The position numbers and the translations under genes were made by a program. Shown here one piece after another: positions 31,946 to 39,996 of a stretch of 45,157 nt of DNA. The notes beneath the pieces are model-generated. The model did no database searches and was not told where the DNA came from. It saw only the letters and a program-made list of their open reading frames with translations. The DNA comes from Anaerolineales bacterium UBA2317 (GTDB lineage: Bacteria; Chloroflexota; Anaerolineae; Anaerolineales; Villigracilaceae), in NCBI GenBank assembly GCA_002345215.1, contig DDVH01000020.1, positions 8,074-53,230 on the forward strand, read 5' to 3'. How positions within the stretch are numbered: position 1 is the first letter of the stretch; the number at the start of each line of letters is the position of its first letter.

Positions 31946-32502
31946 GTCAAACTTACTGCGATTACTGCAATTCCCATCCCGAAGATGAATTTAACAAACC
32001 ATATCACGACACGCAATATGGCTTCCCAATCAAAAACGATGATGAATTGTTTGAACGCCTCGTGCTGGAGATTAATCAAGCAGGCTTATCATGGATTTTG
32101 ATTCTCAAACGCGCAAAAAATTTCCGTAAAGCGTTTCATAACTTCAATATCGAAAAAGTTGCCAAATATAAAGAGAAAGATATTGAACGATTATTAAATG
32201 ATGAAGGCATCATTCGCAGTAAATTGAAAATTAAAGCGGCGATTGTCAATGCTCAAAAAATCGTTGAACTGAAAAAAGAATATGGCTCATTCAAAAAATG
32301 GCTAGATTTTCATCATCCGCTCACAAAAGATGGCTGGACAAAACTTTTCAAAAAAACATTTTTCTTCACAGGCAGTGAAATTGTGAATGAATTTCTTATG
32401 TCTACAGGATATTTGCCCGGCGCACACGTCAAGAGTTGCCCGATATATAAAAAAGTAGAAAAGAAAAAACCAGCGTGGATGGTTAAAGACCGAAGACGGT
32501 AG
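31942..32502 (+). CDS. tag: DNA-3-methyladenine glycosylase I
   Basis: A 186-residue base-excision enzyme that removes 3-methyladenine from DNA. The zinc site is visible: Cys6/Cys9 region, His22 in PYHDTQYG, and His162/Cys166 in GAHVKSC. QAGLSWILILKRAKNFRKAF is the characteristic active-site stretch, and GIIRSKLKIKAAIVNAQ the DNA-binding helix-hairpin-helix side. The C-terminal residues KDRRR and the TAG stop are encoded by a heptamer array. Coupled to the GNAT gene by overlap. Confidence 0.93.
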   Translation: MSQTYCDYCNSHPEDEFNKPYHDTQYGFPIKNDDELFERLVLEINQAGLSWILILKRAKNFRKAFHNFNIEKVAKYKEKDIERLLNDEGIIRSKLKIKAAIVNAQKIVELKKEYGSFKKWLDFHHPLTKDGWTKLFKKTFFFTGSEIVNEFLMSTGYLPGAHVKSCPIYKKVEKKKPAWMVKDRRR

Positions 32503-32514
32503 ACGATAGACGGT
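32487..32514. repeat. Heptamer array over the tag stop codon
   Basis: AGACCGA, AGACGGT, AGACGAT, AGACGGT: four 7-base units. The first two encode the C-terminal KDRRR, and the TAG stop (32500-32502) lies at the second/third border. Confidence 0.75.
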
Positions 32515-32525
32515 GAAAACCTCCC

Positions 32526-32565
32526 GACCAATTCGACTAGTCAGACTAATTAGACCAATAAGACT
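32526..32565. repeat. 9-base-period array before the PfkB-type gene
   Basis: GAC starts at 32526, 32535, 32544, 32553 and 32562, exactly every nine bases, with units such as GACTAATTA and GACCAATAA, ending at the ATG. Same unit type as the right half of 9722-9794, but here only one orientation is present. Confidence 0.75.
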
Positions 32566-33570
32566 ATGAGACCAAACTTCATCATCGCAGGCAAACTGAC
32601 GCGCGAATATTTATTACCGCCGCAAGGCAGTCCATTATTGGATTCGCCCGGCGGAAATTTAATTTACACAGTTGGTGGGCTTGCTGTTTGGGATAAAAAC
32701 ATTGGTATGGTGGCTCGCATCACAAAAGAATATCCACAAGAATGGTTAAGTGAATTTCAAAAACGAGGTTTTGATATTCGCGGTATTGAAACTGCTGAAG
32801 AAAATTTTGATTTACGAAGTTTCATCGCTTACACCGATACGCACGAACGCAGTCATACCAGTGTCGTTTCACATTTTGCAAGACGCGAAATGACCTTTCC
32901 AAAAACATTGCTTGGCTATCAGCCGCGTGATGAAACCATCAAAGATTTGCGTACGATGGATTCGTCTTCGCCCTCCGCATTGGATATTCCAAAAGATTAT
33001 CATGATGTGACTCACATTCACCTTTGCCCATTTGACTTTGCGAGTCAAAGTCAGATGGTAAAACTTTTCAAAAACGCTTCAACCCAAACGGTGACACTTG
33101 ACCCTGCTCCCGCCTACATGACTCCTCGATTTTGGCGTGAGTTAAGACTCGTGTTACAAGGAGTTACTGCCTTTCATCCATCAGAAGAAGAAATCCGCGC
33201 TTTGTTTTGGGGTGAGACCAATGACTTATGGGACATGGCAAAACAAGTCAGTGACTATGGCGTGAAGTTTATTGTTATCAAATGCGGTGCACAAGGACAA
33301 ATCATGTATGATTCTGTAAGCAAAAAGAAATATGAAATCCCTGCTTATCCATCACGAGTGGCAGACCCAACTGGCGCAGGTGATGCATTTTGTGGCGGAT
33401 TTTTAGCAGGCTTTCAAAAAACAGGCGACCCGCTTCAAGCGGTCTTACATGGAAACGTTTCTGCTTCGTTAAAAGTAGAAGGAAGCGGAGCGTTTTATCC
33501 ATTAGATGTAATGCCCGGACTTGCAGAAGCGAGATTACATGCTTTAAAAGAAATGGCACGTCAAATTTAG
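32566..33570 (+). CDS. PfkB-family carbohydrate kinase
   Basis: A 334-residue ribokinase-like enzyme. The N-terminal GNLIYTVGGLAVWDKNIGMVARI is the sugar-binding di-Gly region, and DPTGAGDAFCGGFLAGF near residue 265 carries the catalytic Asp and the anion hole (PfkB signature 2). VTAFHPSEEEIRALF and FIVIKCGAQG are normal. An extra segment at about 100-145 (PKTLLGYQPRDETIKDLRT) is not typical of ribokinase. The phosphate acceptor is unknown; nucleoside or sugar kinases are possible. No ribosome binding site is seen; a 9-base-period array runs up to the ATG. Confidence 0.82.
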   Translation: MRPNFIIAGKLTREYLLPPQGSPLLDSPGGNLIYTVGGLAVWDKNIGMVARITKEYPQEWLSEFQKRGFDIRGIETAEENFDLRSFIAYTDTHERSHTSVVSHFARREMTFPKTLLGYQPRDETIKDLRTMDSSSPSALDIPKDYHDVTHIHLCPFDFASQSQMVKLFKNASTQTVTLDPAPAYMTPRFWRELRLVLQGVTAFHPSEEEIRALFWGETNDLWDMAKQVSDYGVKFIVIKCGAQGQIMYDSVSKKKYEIPAYPSRVADPTGAGDAFCGGFLAGFQKTGDPLQAVLHGNVSASLKVEGSGAFYPLDVMPGLAEARLHALKEMARQI

Positions 33571-33587
33571 CGATATACGATTTTTGA

Positions 33588-33621
33588 TTTACGAATTACT
33601 ATTCACTATTCACTATTCCCT
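33588..33621 (+). promoter_or_regulatory. Heptamer array with apparent promoter before the M20 gene
   Basis: TTTACG (33588-33593), 17 bases, then CACTAT (33611-33616), five bases before the ATG. Within it, ATTCACT repeats twice and ATTCCCT once with period seven. TTTACGAATTAC is shared exactly with the folC array at 25247. Confidence 0.45.
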
Positions 33622-34710
33622 ATGAACTTAACTAACCTTCTTGACCTTGCGATTCAGATTCAACAAATCCCGGCGCCAACGTTTGAGGAAAAAACGCGCG
33701 CGGAATTTGTGCGCGATTTGTTTGAAAAAGAAAATTTGAAAGATGTTTCGATTGATGCAATTGGAAATGTTTATGCAAGAATGCCGGGCAAAAGCAAAAG
33801 TACAAAACCACTCGTGGTGACTGCTCACTTAGATACAGTGTTTCCGCGGGGCACCCAATTACAAGTTAAGAAAGAAGCGGGGAAAGTCATCGCGCCGGGC
33901 ATTGGAGATAATTCTCTCGGTGTCGCATCTTTGTTTGGAATCATTTGGTTATTAAAAAATAAATTGAAACATGATGTTTGGTTTGTTGCGAATGTGGGTG
34001 AAGAAGGGCTTGGAGATTTATGTGGGATGAAAGAAGTTGTGAAAAAATTTGGCAGTGGTGTGATTGGTTATTTGGTGTTGGAAGGGTTGGCGTTGGGACA
34101 TGTGTATCATAAAGCGATTGGAGTCAAACGTTATCGGATTACAGCCAAAACGGCGGGCGGACATTCATGGTCTGATTATGGTTCACCATCGGCTGTGCAT
34201 GAGTTGGCGAGTGTGATTACAAAATTAACTGCATTGCGTTTGCCGAAAGAACCGCGCACAACGATGAATGTGGGTGTGATACAAGGTGGAACGGGTGTGA
34301 ACGTTTTGGCATCGGAAGCGAAATGTGAATTGGATTTGCGTTCGGAAGACCCGAAGACGTTAGCAAAATTGATTCATCAGGTGGAAGAAATTTTAATTAA
34401 AGCAGACCGCAGTGATGTAAAAATAATGGCGGAAGTGATTGGTGAAAGACCTGCGGGTGAAATATCTGCTGAGCATGAATTTATAAAATTGGCTGTGCAA
34501 TGTGTGGAAGAACAAAATATATCTGCAACACTTACATCCGGATCGACCGATGCAAATATCCCGTTGAGTCAAAATATTCCATCAGTGGTGTTGGGAATCA
34601 CAAGTGGTGGGGGAGCACATACGATTAATGAATATCTTGATATTGAACCGATTGAAAAAGGAATAAAATCAATTGTTAGTTTTGTTGAAAAAGTAGTTGA
34701 TGATAAATAA
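33622..34710 (+). CDS. M20 family metallopeptidase
   Basis: A 362-residue zinc peptidase: VTAHLDTVFP (first metal His/Asp), GIGDNSLGVASLFG (bridging Asp), VGEEGLGDL (catalytic Glu pair), LEGLALGHVYH, the dimerisation lid domain (about 175-280, KTAGGHSWSDYG), and the last ligand in GGGAHTINEYLDI. This set is that of M20 peptidases close to PepT/ArgE/CPG2; the N-terminal part is intact. Probably releases amino acids from peptides or acyl-amino acids. A good terminator follows. Confidence 0.88.
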   Translation: MNLTNLLDLAIQIQQIPAPTFEEKTRAEFVRDLFEKENLKDVSIDAIGNVYARMPGKSKSTKPLVVTAHLDTVFPRGTQLQVKKEAGKVIAPGIGDNSLGVASLFGIIWLLKNKLKHDVWFVANVGEEGLGDLCGMKEVVKKFGSGVIGYLVLEGLALGHVYHKAIGVKRYRITAKTAGGHSWSDYGSPSAVHELASVITKLTALRLPKEPRTTMNVGVIQGGTGVNVLASEAKCELDLRSEDPKTLAKLIHQVEEILIKADRSDVKIMAEVIGERPAGEISAEHEFIKLAVQCVEEQNISATLTSGSTDANIPLSQNIPSVVLGITSGGGAHTINEYLDIEPIEKGIKSIVSFVEKVVDDK

Positions 34711-34740
34711 AGAGGCTTTCATTTTGAAAGCCTCTTTTCA
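34709..34740. terminator. Terminator after the M20 gene
   Basis: AAAGAGGCTTTC (34709-34720) and GAAAGCCTCTTT (34726-34737) form a perfect 12-base stem with a five-base loop, followed by T-rich sequence. Confidence 0.9.
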
Positions 34741-34785
34741 AATTACTATTTACTAATAACTACTCTCTGTTCTCTACTCTCTTAC
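34741..34785. repeat. Heptamer array between convergent genes
   Basis: AATTACT, ATTTACT, AATAACT, ACTCTCT, GTTCTCT, ACTCTCT, TACCTAC: at least six period-7 units from the terminator to the stop of the cyclase gene. Confidence 0.75.
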
Positions 34786-36498
34786 CTACTTCAACCCCAA
34801 CACCTCATACACCTCAATCGGTTGAGTTTTGCCTTTCACGCCCATTTCGGCATGAGGTTTGGCTTCAATATGTTTCTTCACCAATTCGTGAGCATCTTTG
34901 GTAATCAAAATTTGATTGTTGGCAGAATTTTCTTGAATGCGTTTGGCAGTATTCACCGAGTCACTAATGGCGGTATATTCCAAACGTTTTTCAGTACCGA
35001 TCAAACCCAAGACCGCCTCGCCGACATGAATCCCAACCCCAAAAGCCAAATGCGCATCTTTGGGTAATTCTTTATACAACTTTTCAATTGATTCACGAAT
35101 TGCTAAAGCAGTTTTCACAGCGCGTAAGGTATGGTCTTTTTGTGGCACAGGCGCATTGAACCACGCCATAATGGCATCACCCATAAATTTATCAATCGTG
35201 CCTTCTTGTGCCAGCACTGCTTCTGCCATGGCGGCTAAATACAAATTCAAAATCGTCACCAATTTTTCTGGCGCGAGTTTTTCGCTATAGGTTGTAAACC
35301 CGCGAATGTCTGCAAACAACGTTGTGATTTCCACGCGCTTACCACCGAGTTGCAAACTGTTTGGGTCGAGTTGGTCAATGACGGCGGGGGAGACCATTCT
35401 TTCAAACAAGCGACGTTGCGCTTCTAACCTTTTTCGTTCTGTGAGGTCGTCTAAAACAATTGCCACGCCTTGAGTTTTTTGTCCTGCGTCTTTCAGCGGA
35501 GAAAGATTCAAACGCCAATCTACATTTCCACGTTTCGGAGAGGTGTGACTAATTTCCAAATCCACAATCGGTTTATCTGTTTTGCGAACTTCATTAAGAT
35601 GCGGTTCTAATTCTGCTGAAACAGAAGATAATGCTTCGTTAAGTCTATGCCCGATAATTTCTTCAGGTGGCGAGCCGAGTATATTTTCCGCAGCGCGATT
35701 CGCAAGTGTAATATTATCTTGAACGTCAGCGGTAATGACTCCACTGGCGATAGAAGCGAAGACGTTATCCATCAAATTTTTCAACGCGGTTACTTCTTCT
35801 AATGAATGCTTGAGCGATGAAAACAAACGCGCGTTATCAATCGCCACCGCGGCTTGGTTGGCAAATGCTTCTAGCAAATCTTTTTCAGTGTCTGCAAAAA
35901 TGCCAGTGCGAATACGGTTATCAGCATAGATCACGCCGATTAAATCATTTTTGACTTTTAATGGCACGCATAAAATCGAACGTAAGTTAAACGCCACAAT
36001 ACTTTCTTGCCCCACAAAACGCTGGTCTTCTTGCGCATTGGTAGTGACGATAGACTCACCCGAATCAATCACTCTTTGCACAACGGTTCGGCTGACGTTT
36101 TTCTCCGAAGAATTAATTGATTCCATTTCCCAATTGCGCGCAACTCGCGCCACCATTTCACCTTTGTCATCACGTAACATCAAAAATCCGCGTTCGGCTT
36201 TTGTCAGACGCACAATGTTATCCATTACGATGCGCAACACTTCATCTAACTCAAGCGATGAATTGATGACTTGACCCACTTGCGCCAACGCCATCATATT
36301 GCCGTGTTCATTTTGAAACACTTCAATCTTTTCGCTAATTTGCTCTAGCGTAGTTTGTAAGCGATGTAAATTGTCTGTGGTTTCTTTGGGGAGTTGAATT
36401 TTATTCGCGCTGAAATCTGTGCGAATTTTGCCTGCCATAGCGGCAAGTGTTAGTAATTGGTCGTGCAATGTACTAGGGCGAGTATTATCAGAAGCCAT
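34786..36498 (-). CDS. GAF-PAS class III adenylate/guanylate cyclase
   Basis: A 570-residue cytoplasmic signalling protein: N-terminal coiled region (1-60), GAF (about 65-220), PAS (about 235-355), then a cyclase homology domain (about 385-565). Metal-binding aspartates are in FADIRGFT and FMGDAIMAWF. The purine-selecting residues look adenylyl-type (Lys in TIDKFMGD, Thr in EYTAISD), and VNTAKRIQ carries the transition-state Asn and Arg. It should make cAMP under control of GAF/PAS ligands. It follows the transglutaminase gene by 26 bases. No CRP-type receptor is in the window. Confidence 0.88.
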   Translation of the reverse strand: MASDNTRPSTLHDQLLTLAAMAGKIRTDFSANKIQLPKETTDNLHRLQTTLEQISEKIEVFQNEHGNMMALAQVGQVINSSLELDEVLRIVMDNIVRLTKAERGFLMLRDDKGEMVARVARNWEMESINSSEKNVSRTVVQRVIDSGESIVTTNAQEDQRFVGQESIVAFNLRSILCVPLKVKNDLIGVIYADNRIRTGIFADTEKDLLEAFANQAAVAIDNARLFSSLKHSLEEVTALKNLMDNVFASIASGVITADVQDNITLANRAAENILGSPPEEIIGHRLNEALSSVSAELEPHLNEVRKTDKPIVDLEISHTSPKRGNVDWRLNLSPLKDAGQKTQGVAIVLDDLTERKRLEAQRRLFERMVSPAVIDQLDPNSLQLGGKRVEITTLFADIRGFTTYSEKLAPEKLVTILNLYLAAMAEAVLAQEGTIDKFMGDAIMAWFNAPVPQKDHTLRAVKTALAIRESIEKLYKELPKDAHLAFGVGIHVGEAVLGLIGTEKRLEYTAISDSVNTAKRIQENSANNQILITKDAHELVKKHIEAKPHAEMGVKGKTQPIEVYEVLGLK

Positions 36499-36524
36499 TT
36501 AGGAGACCCAATTAGTGAGTGTTA

Positions 36525-38858
36525 CTAATTGTATCCCATAAAAAAGAATTTTAGGCGTGCTGAAATTGTCTGAATCAAAATATTCCATGCCGCACGGCGG
36601 GCAATTTTTTCATCTCCGCCACGCGGGCTGAACAATGCCGATTGATGTTCTCTCAACAAAACTTCAATCGAATCATTTGCCGACGGTAATTTTTTTTGTA
36701 AAGCCTTTGCCCGTTCCACTGCGGTGGCATGAATCGGTTGCGAAATGCCCATCCATTGCAAACTTGTGTTTATGGCATGAAAGTTTCTTTCAATGCTTGG
36801 TAAGTTTGCCCACGTTAAAAATTGATTCAACCAATCAGGTATTTTCCAATTCCATTTTTCAAATGTGTTTTTCAAAATCAACGCCATACTTTTATCGGGT
36901 GCGTATCTGCGTTTGATAAAGAATCCAATTAAGCCCAATACGATGATTCCAGCGGATGCACTCAACCACCGCATTTGACTTTGAGTCAACAGCGGTTGAA
37001 TTTCCACATCTTCTTCATTCGCCTCAATCTCAAGGGGAAGTTGCTCTTCTTCCTCTAACGGAAGATTTCGGTTCGGCACAAACGGGTTGATGTTGCTTGC
37101 TCGTTCTTCGCGTTCTTCAGGACGAGTTAATGGTGCTTGGTTTCCCGTTGGTTCAAACTCAATCCAACCATATTCAGGGAAGTACACTTCGGGCCAAGCG
37201 TGCAAATCTCTTTCGCGCACTGTATAAATGCTATTTTGAACATTCGCTTCGCCTTGAGCATATCCAACTGCCAAACGTGCAGGGATTCCGATGGAACGCA
37301 GCATTAACACTTGTGCAGTAGCAGAGTAATTGCAAAAGCCTTGTTTCTTCTCTAATAAGAAATATTCTAATGGGTCTGTTACATCGTCTGGGATAGAAAT
37401 GGCTGGTGAGTATGTGATTTCACGTCTTAGATAATTTGTGATGGCAGTGGCTTTGTCGAAGGGAGTATTTGCTGACGCGGTTATATCAAGTGCCAAGTCA
37501 CGAATCAGAGGCGAGAAATTATCAGGCAGTTGTAGATATTTTTCTTTCACCCAATCAGGGTAATCATCACCTGCATTTTGTAATTCAGAAATCAAAGGGT
37601 TCGCCATCAAGGCATTGGTGCGATACAAATCACCTGCTTCTAATGGTGGCGAGGCACGCAATGCCATGATGTCTATCGTTTCTTCATTTACATTTTCATC
37701 CGAGATTGTGCTGTGCAAAATAATAGCATTGTGATTGATAGAAATCGGTTGCGATGCAGAATATAAAACAAACTGACCTTCGGTATAAACATCATATGTG
37801 AAACTTAATCTTGTGCGATTTTGGGTATCTGGTATTTCTAAATCGCCAGTGCTGTTGTAACGGCTTTCTGCCTGACTCGTCACTGACCATTTGTTGTTTT
37901 CAAAATAATCATAAATTTGTCCACGCCAATACAAACGCGGAAATTCTTGCGCGCTCGGCGTTGTGTAAACCAAAAAGATAACTGCATCACTTTGTGAAGT
38001 TTGCGTGCCTAACGAAAGTTCAGTCTGGAAGTTTCTTGGCTGTGGTTTCTTTTCTTTGTTAATCGAAGAAAACATATTTTCAAAGCGTTCACCTGAAAAC
38101 CAATCGCCAAAAGTCTCTTTCCAAGCCTCACGTGCTTCTGCTCTGGCAGGCAATGTGTATGGAATAAACCATGCAAACGCAATCACTGCTAACGATAAAT
38201 ATAAAGTGGTGCTGGTAATATCTAAGCCACTTTCTTGTGAAAATATCACTCTTTCTTTTACCCATTTGATTTTGTCTTTGATAAATTTTTGTCGGCTCAC
38301 GAATAGCAGAACAAGAAACAAGTAAACACCAAACATCCAACCATACTGTTTGGTAGTGTAATGATAATTATGGACGATGAACATCAACACGCCTGCGGGT
38401 AATACAGACGCTAAAACATTCGCATGACGTGTCATTTGATAGCCGCTATATAACCCGACAAACCAATATGGAATGCATAACAATGCCATCACGAAAAACT
38501 GGTCATCTATTTCTCGCCCTGCAAAGAATTCATTGATGTTAGTGAATATTCTGCCAAATAAAATTAAAAGTTGTTCGCCTAAATAGGTCTGCTCTTTTGA
38601 AAAGTCAATAAACCATAGCCATTGCCAAATAAAAAATACAATCATATAAGCAATGGATAATAAAATCACAGTTCGTTTTTGAAATTTACTTTGCCCCAAT
38701 GCCAACCCTACAAATAAACCAAAGATGCTTAAATTGCGGATGAGGTTTAATCCTTCTGTCCAATCAGTCACTTGTACGCGCCATGCTGAAAATAAAACCA
38801 GAAGAAATAACAAAATCGCGGAGGGCAAATCCCACCAGCGGGCAGATGTCTTTTCCAT
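36525..38858 (-). CDS. TgpA-like membrane transglutaminase-core protein
   Basis: A 777-residue protein: six or so N-terminal transmembrane helices (to about 235; DUF3488/TgpA-type), a large extracytoplasmic part with a transglutaminase core, one more transmembrane helix at about 637-658 and a cytoplasmic DUF4129-like tail. The Cys-His-Asp triad appears in QGFCNYSATAQ (Cys near 503), DLHAWPEVYFPEYGW (His near 553) and FEPTGN. Such genes often sit with MoxR and DUF58 genes, absent here. The first ATG at 38900 lies at the -35 box; the start at 38858 (MEKTSARWWD) matches a leaderless arrangement. Confidence 0.86.
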   Translation of the reverse strand: MEKTSARWWDLPSAILLFLLVLFSAWRVQVTDWTEGLNLIRNLSIFGLFVGLALGQSKFQKRTVILLSIAYMIVFFIWQWLWFIDFSKEQTYLGEQLLILFGRIFTNINEFFAGREIDDQFFVMALLCIPYWFVGLYSGYQMTRHANVLASVLPAGVLMFIVHNYHYTTKQYGWMFGVYLFLVLLFVSRQKFIKDKIKWVKERVIFSQESGLDITSTTLYLSLAVIAFAWFIPYTLPARAEAREAWKETFGDWFSGERFENMFSSINKEKKPQPRNFQTELSLGTQTSQSDAVIFLVYTTPSAQEFPRLYWRGQIYDYFENNKWSVTSQAESRYNSTGDLEIPDTQNRTRLSFTYDVYTEGQFVLYSASQPISINHNAIILHSTISDENVNEETIDIMALRASPPLEAGDLYRTNALMANPLISELQNAGDDYPDWVKEKYLQLPDNFSPLIRDLALDITASANTPFDKATAITNYLRREITYSPAISIPDDVTDPLEYFLLEKKQGFCNYSATAQVLMLRSIGIPARLAVGYAQGEANVQNSIYTVRERDLHAWPEVYFPEYGWIEFEPTGNQAPLTRPEEREERASNINPFVPNRNLPLEEEEQLPLEIEANEEDVEIQPLLTQSQMRWLSASAGIIVLGLIGFFIKRRYAPDKSMALILKNTFEKWNWKIPDWLNQFLTWANLPSIERNFHAINTSLQWMGISQPIHATAVERAKALQKKLPSANDSIEVLLREHQSALFSPRGGDEKIARRAAWNILIQTISARLKFFFMGYN

Positions 38859-38864
38859 TCTTTG

Positions 38865-38894
38865 AGTGTACAATGAGGGTCTAGTAAACGTCAA
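38865..38894 (-). promoter_or_regulatory. Transglutaminase gene promoter
   Basis: On the minus strand TTGACG (38894-38889) and TACACT (38870-38865) are 18 bases apart; six bases lead to the ATG at 38858. Also rules out the upstream ATG at 38900. Confidence 0.55.
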
Positions 38895-38928
38895 TTGCAT
38901 ATCATCAAAAACCCTACTGGAGGACTAC

Positions 38929-39927
38929 ATGCAAGCATGGATTGACAGCGGTATTGGATTAATTATTGCCATTCAAAGTTGGGGCAGTTGGCTCAATGCA
39001 CCCATGCAGTTTTTTAGCCAACTTGGCACAGAAGATTTCTTCTTTATTGTTCTTCCATTACTTTATTGGAGTGTTGATTCTGCACTCGGTTTGCGTGTCG
39101 GCTTAATCTTAGCCACCAGTAGTTTGTTTAATTATCTTGGGAAGTTATCGTTTGCTAGTCCGCGCCCGTATTGGGTTAGTTCTCATGTGCAAGCATTATG
39201 GGCAGAAACCACATTTGGTGCGCCTTCTGGTCACGCACAACATGCTATGAGTGTGTGGGGGACGATTGCACTCTATAGCCAAAAAACTTGGGTTCGCATC
39301 ATTTGCTTTTTATTAATTTTCTTTATCGGTTTTTCACGCATATATCTTGGTTCGCATTTTCCGCATGATGTAATCTTCGGTTGGGTATTCGGTGCCATTT
39401 TGCTTTGGGTATTTTTCCGTTTTTGGGAACCTGTCTCTGCATGGCTTCAACAAAAAACATTTCGTCAGCATGTCATCATTTCATTTATCACTTCGTTGAT
39501 ATTGATTGTGTTGGGCTTGGCTGTGACAAGCCTACGAAGCAATTTTCAAGTGCCTAGCCTGTGGATTGATAATTCGCTTCTTGCTGGGGTCGAACTGCCT
39601 GCTCCAGTGGATACAAACAGCATTTTCACCTCAGCAGGGACGTTGTTTGGCTTGGGGCTTGGTTTGGCGTGGATTCATGCTCAAGGTGGGTATCAGGCTG
39701 ACGGTCCTGTAATGAAGCGGGTTCTTCGTTATGTCATCGGTTTAATCGGCGTTTTAATCTTGTGGATGGGTTTGGGAGAAATTTTCCCACGTGGTGATAG
39801 TGTGCTTGTTTATTCTCTGCGCTTCATTCGTTACACGTTAGTCGGCTTTTGGGTGACGGGTGGTGCACCATGGGTATTCAAACATTTCAATTTAACTACA
39901 TCTTCTACTCGGAAAGCATCCGTCTGA
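38929..39927 (+). CDS. PAP2-family membrane phosphatase
   Basis: A 332-residue integral membrane enzyme with about eight hydrophobic segments. All three PAP2 motifs are present: KLSFASPRP (KxxxxxxRP), PSGHA, and SRIYLGSHFPHD (SRxxxxxHxxxD). It removes phosphate from lipids such as phosphatidate or undecaprenyl diphosphate on the outer side. The frame extends back to 38866, but GGAGG precedes the ATG at 38929. The C-terminal half adds helices beyond the minimal domain. Divergent from the transglutaminase gene. Confidence 0.9.
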   Translation: MQAWIDSGIGLIIAIQSWGSWLNAPMQFFSQLGTEDFFFIVLPLLYWSVDSALGLRVGLILATSSLFNYLGKLSFASPRPYWVSSHVQALWAETTFGAPSGHAQHAMSVWGTIALYSQKTWVRIICFLLIFFIGFSRIYLGSHFPHDVIFGWVFGAILLWVFFRFWEPVSAWLQQKTFRQHVIISFITSLILIVLGLAVTSLRSNFQVPSLWIDNSLLAGVELPAPVDTNSIFTSAGTLFGLGLGLAWIHAQGGYQADGPVMKRVLRYVIGLIGVLILWMGLGEIFPRGDSVLVYSLRFIRYTLVGFWVTGGAPWVFKHFNLTTSSTRKASV

Positions 39928-39933
39928 TATAAT
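39925..39933 (+). promoter_or_regulatory. Extended -10 for the receptor kinase gene
   Basis: TGATATAAT overlaps the stop of the PAP2 gene (TGA, 39925-39927). The leader to the ATG at 39997 is about 55 bases. No convincing -35 is present. Confidence 0.5.
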
Positions 39934-39996
39934 GCGCGCAGTCCAAAGTAAGGCACGAGAAATTATTAAAGGGCAATTGCTCTTTCAGGTTAATCA

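Noticed and set aside
16474..34785. Arrays considered as CRISPR
   Set aside because: Units are 7-9 bases without 25-40 base repeats or unique spacers, and no cas genes are present.
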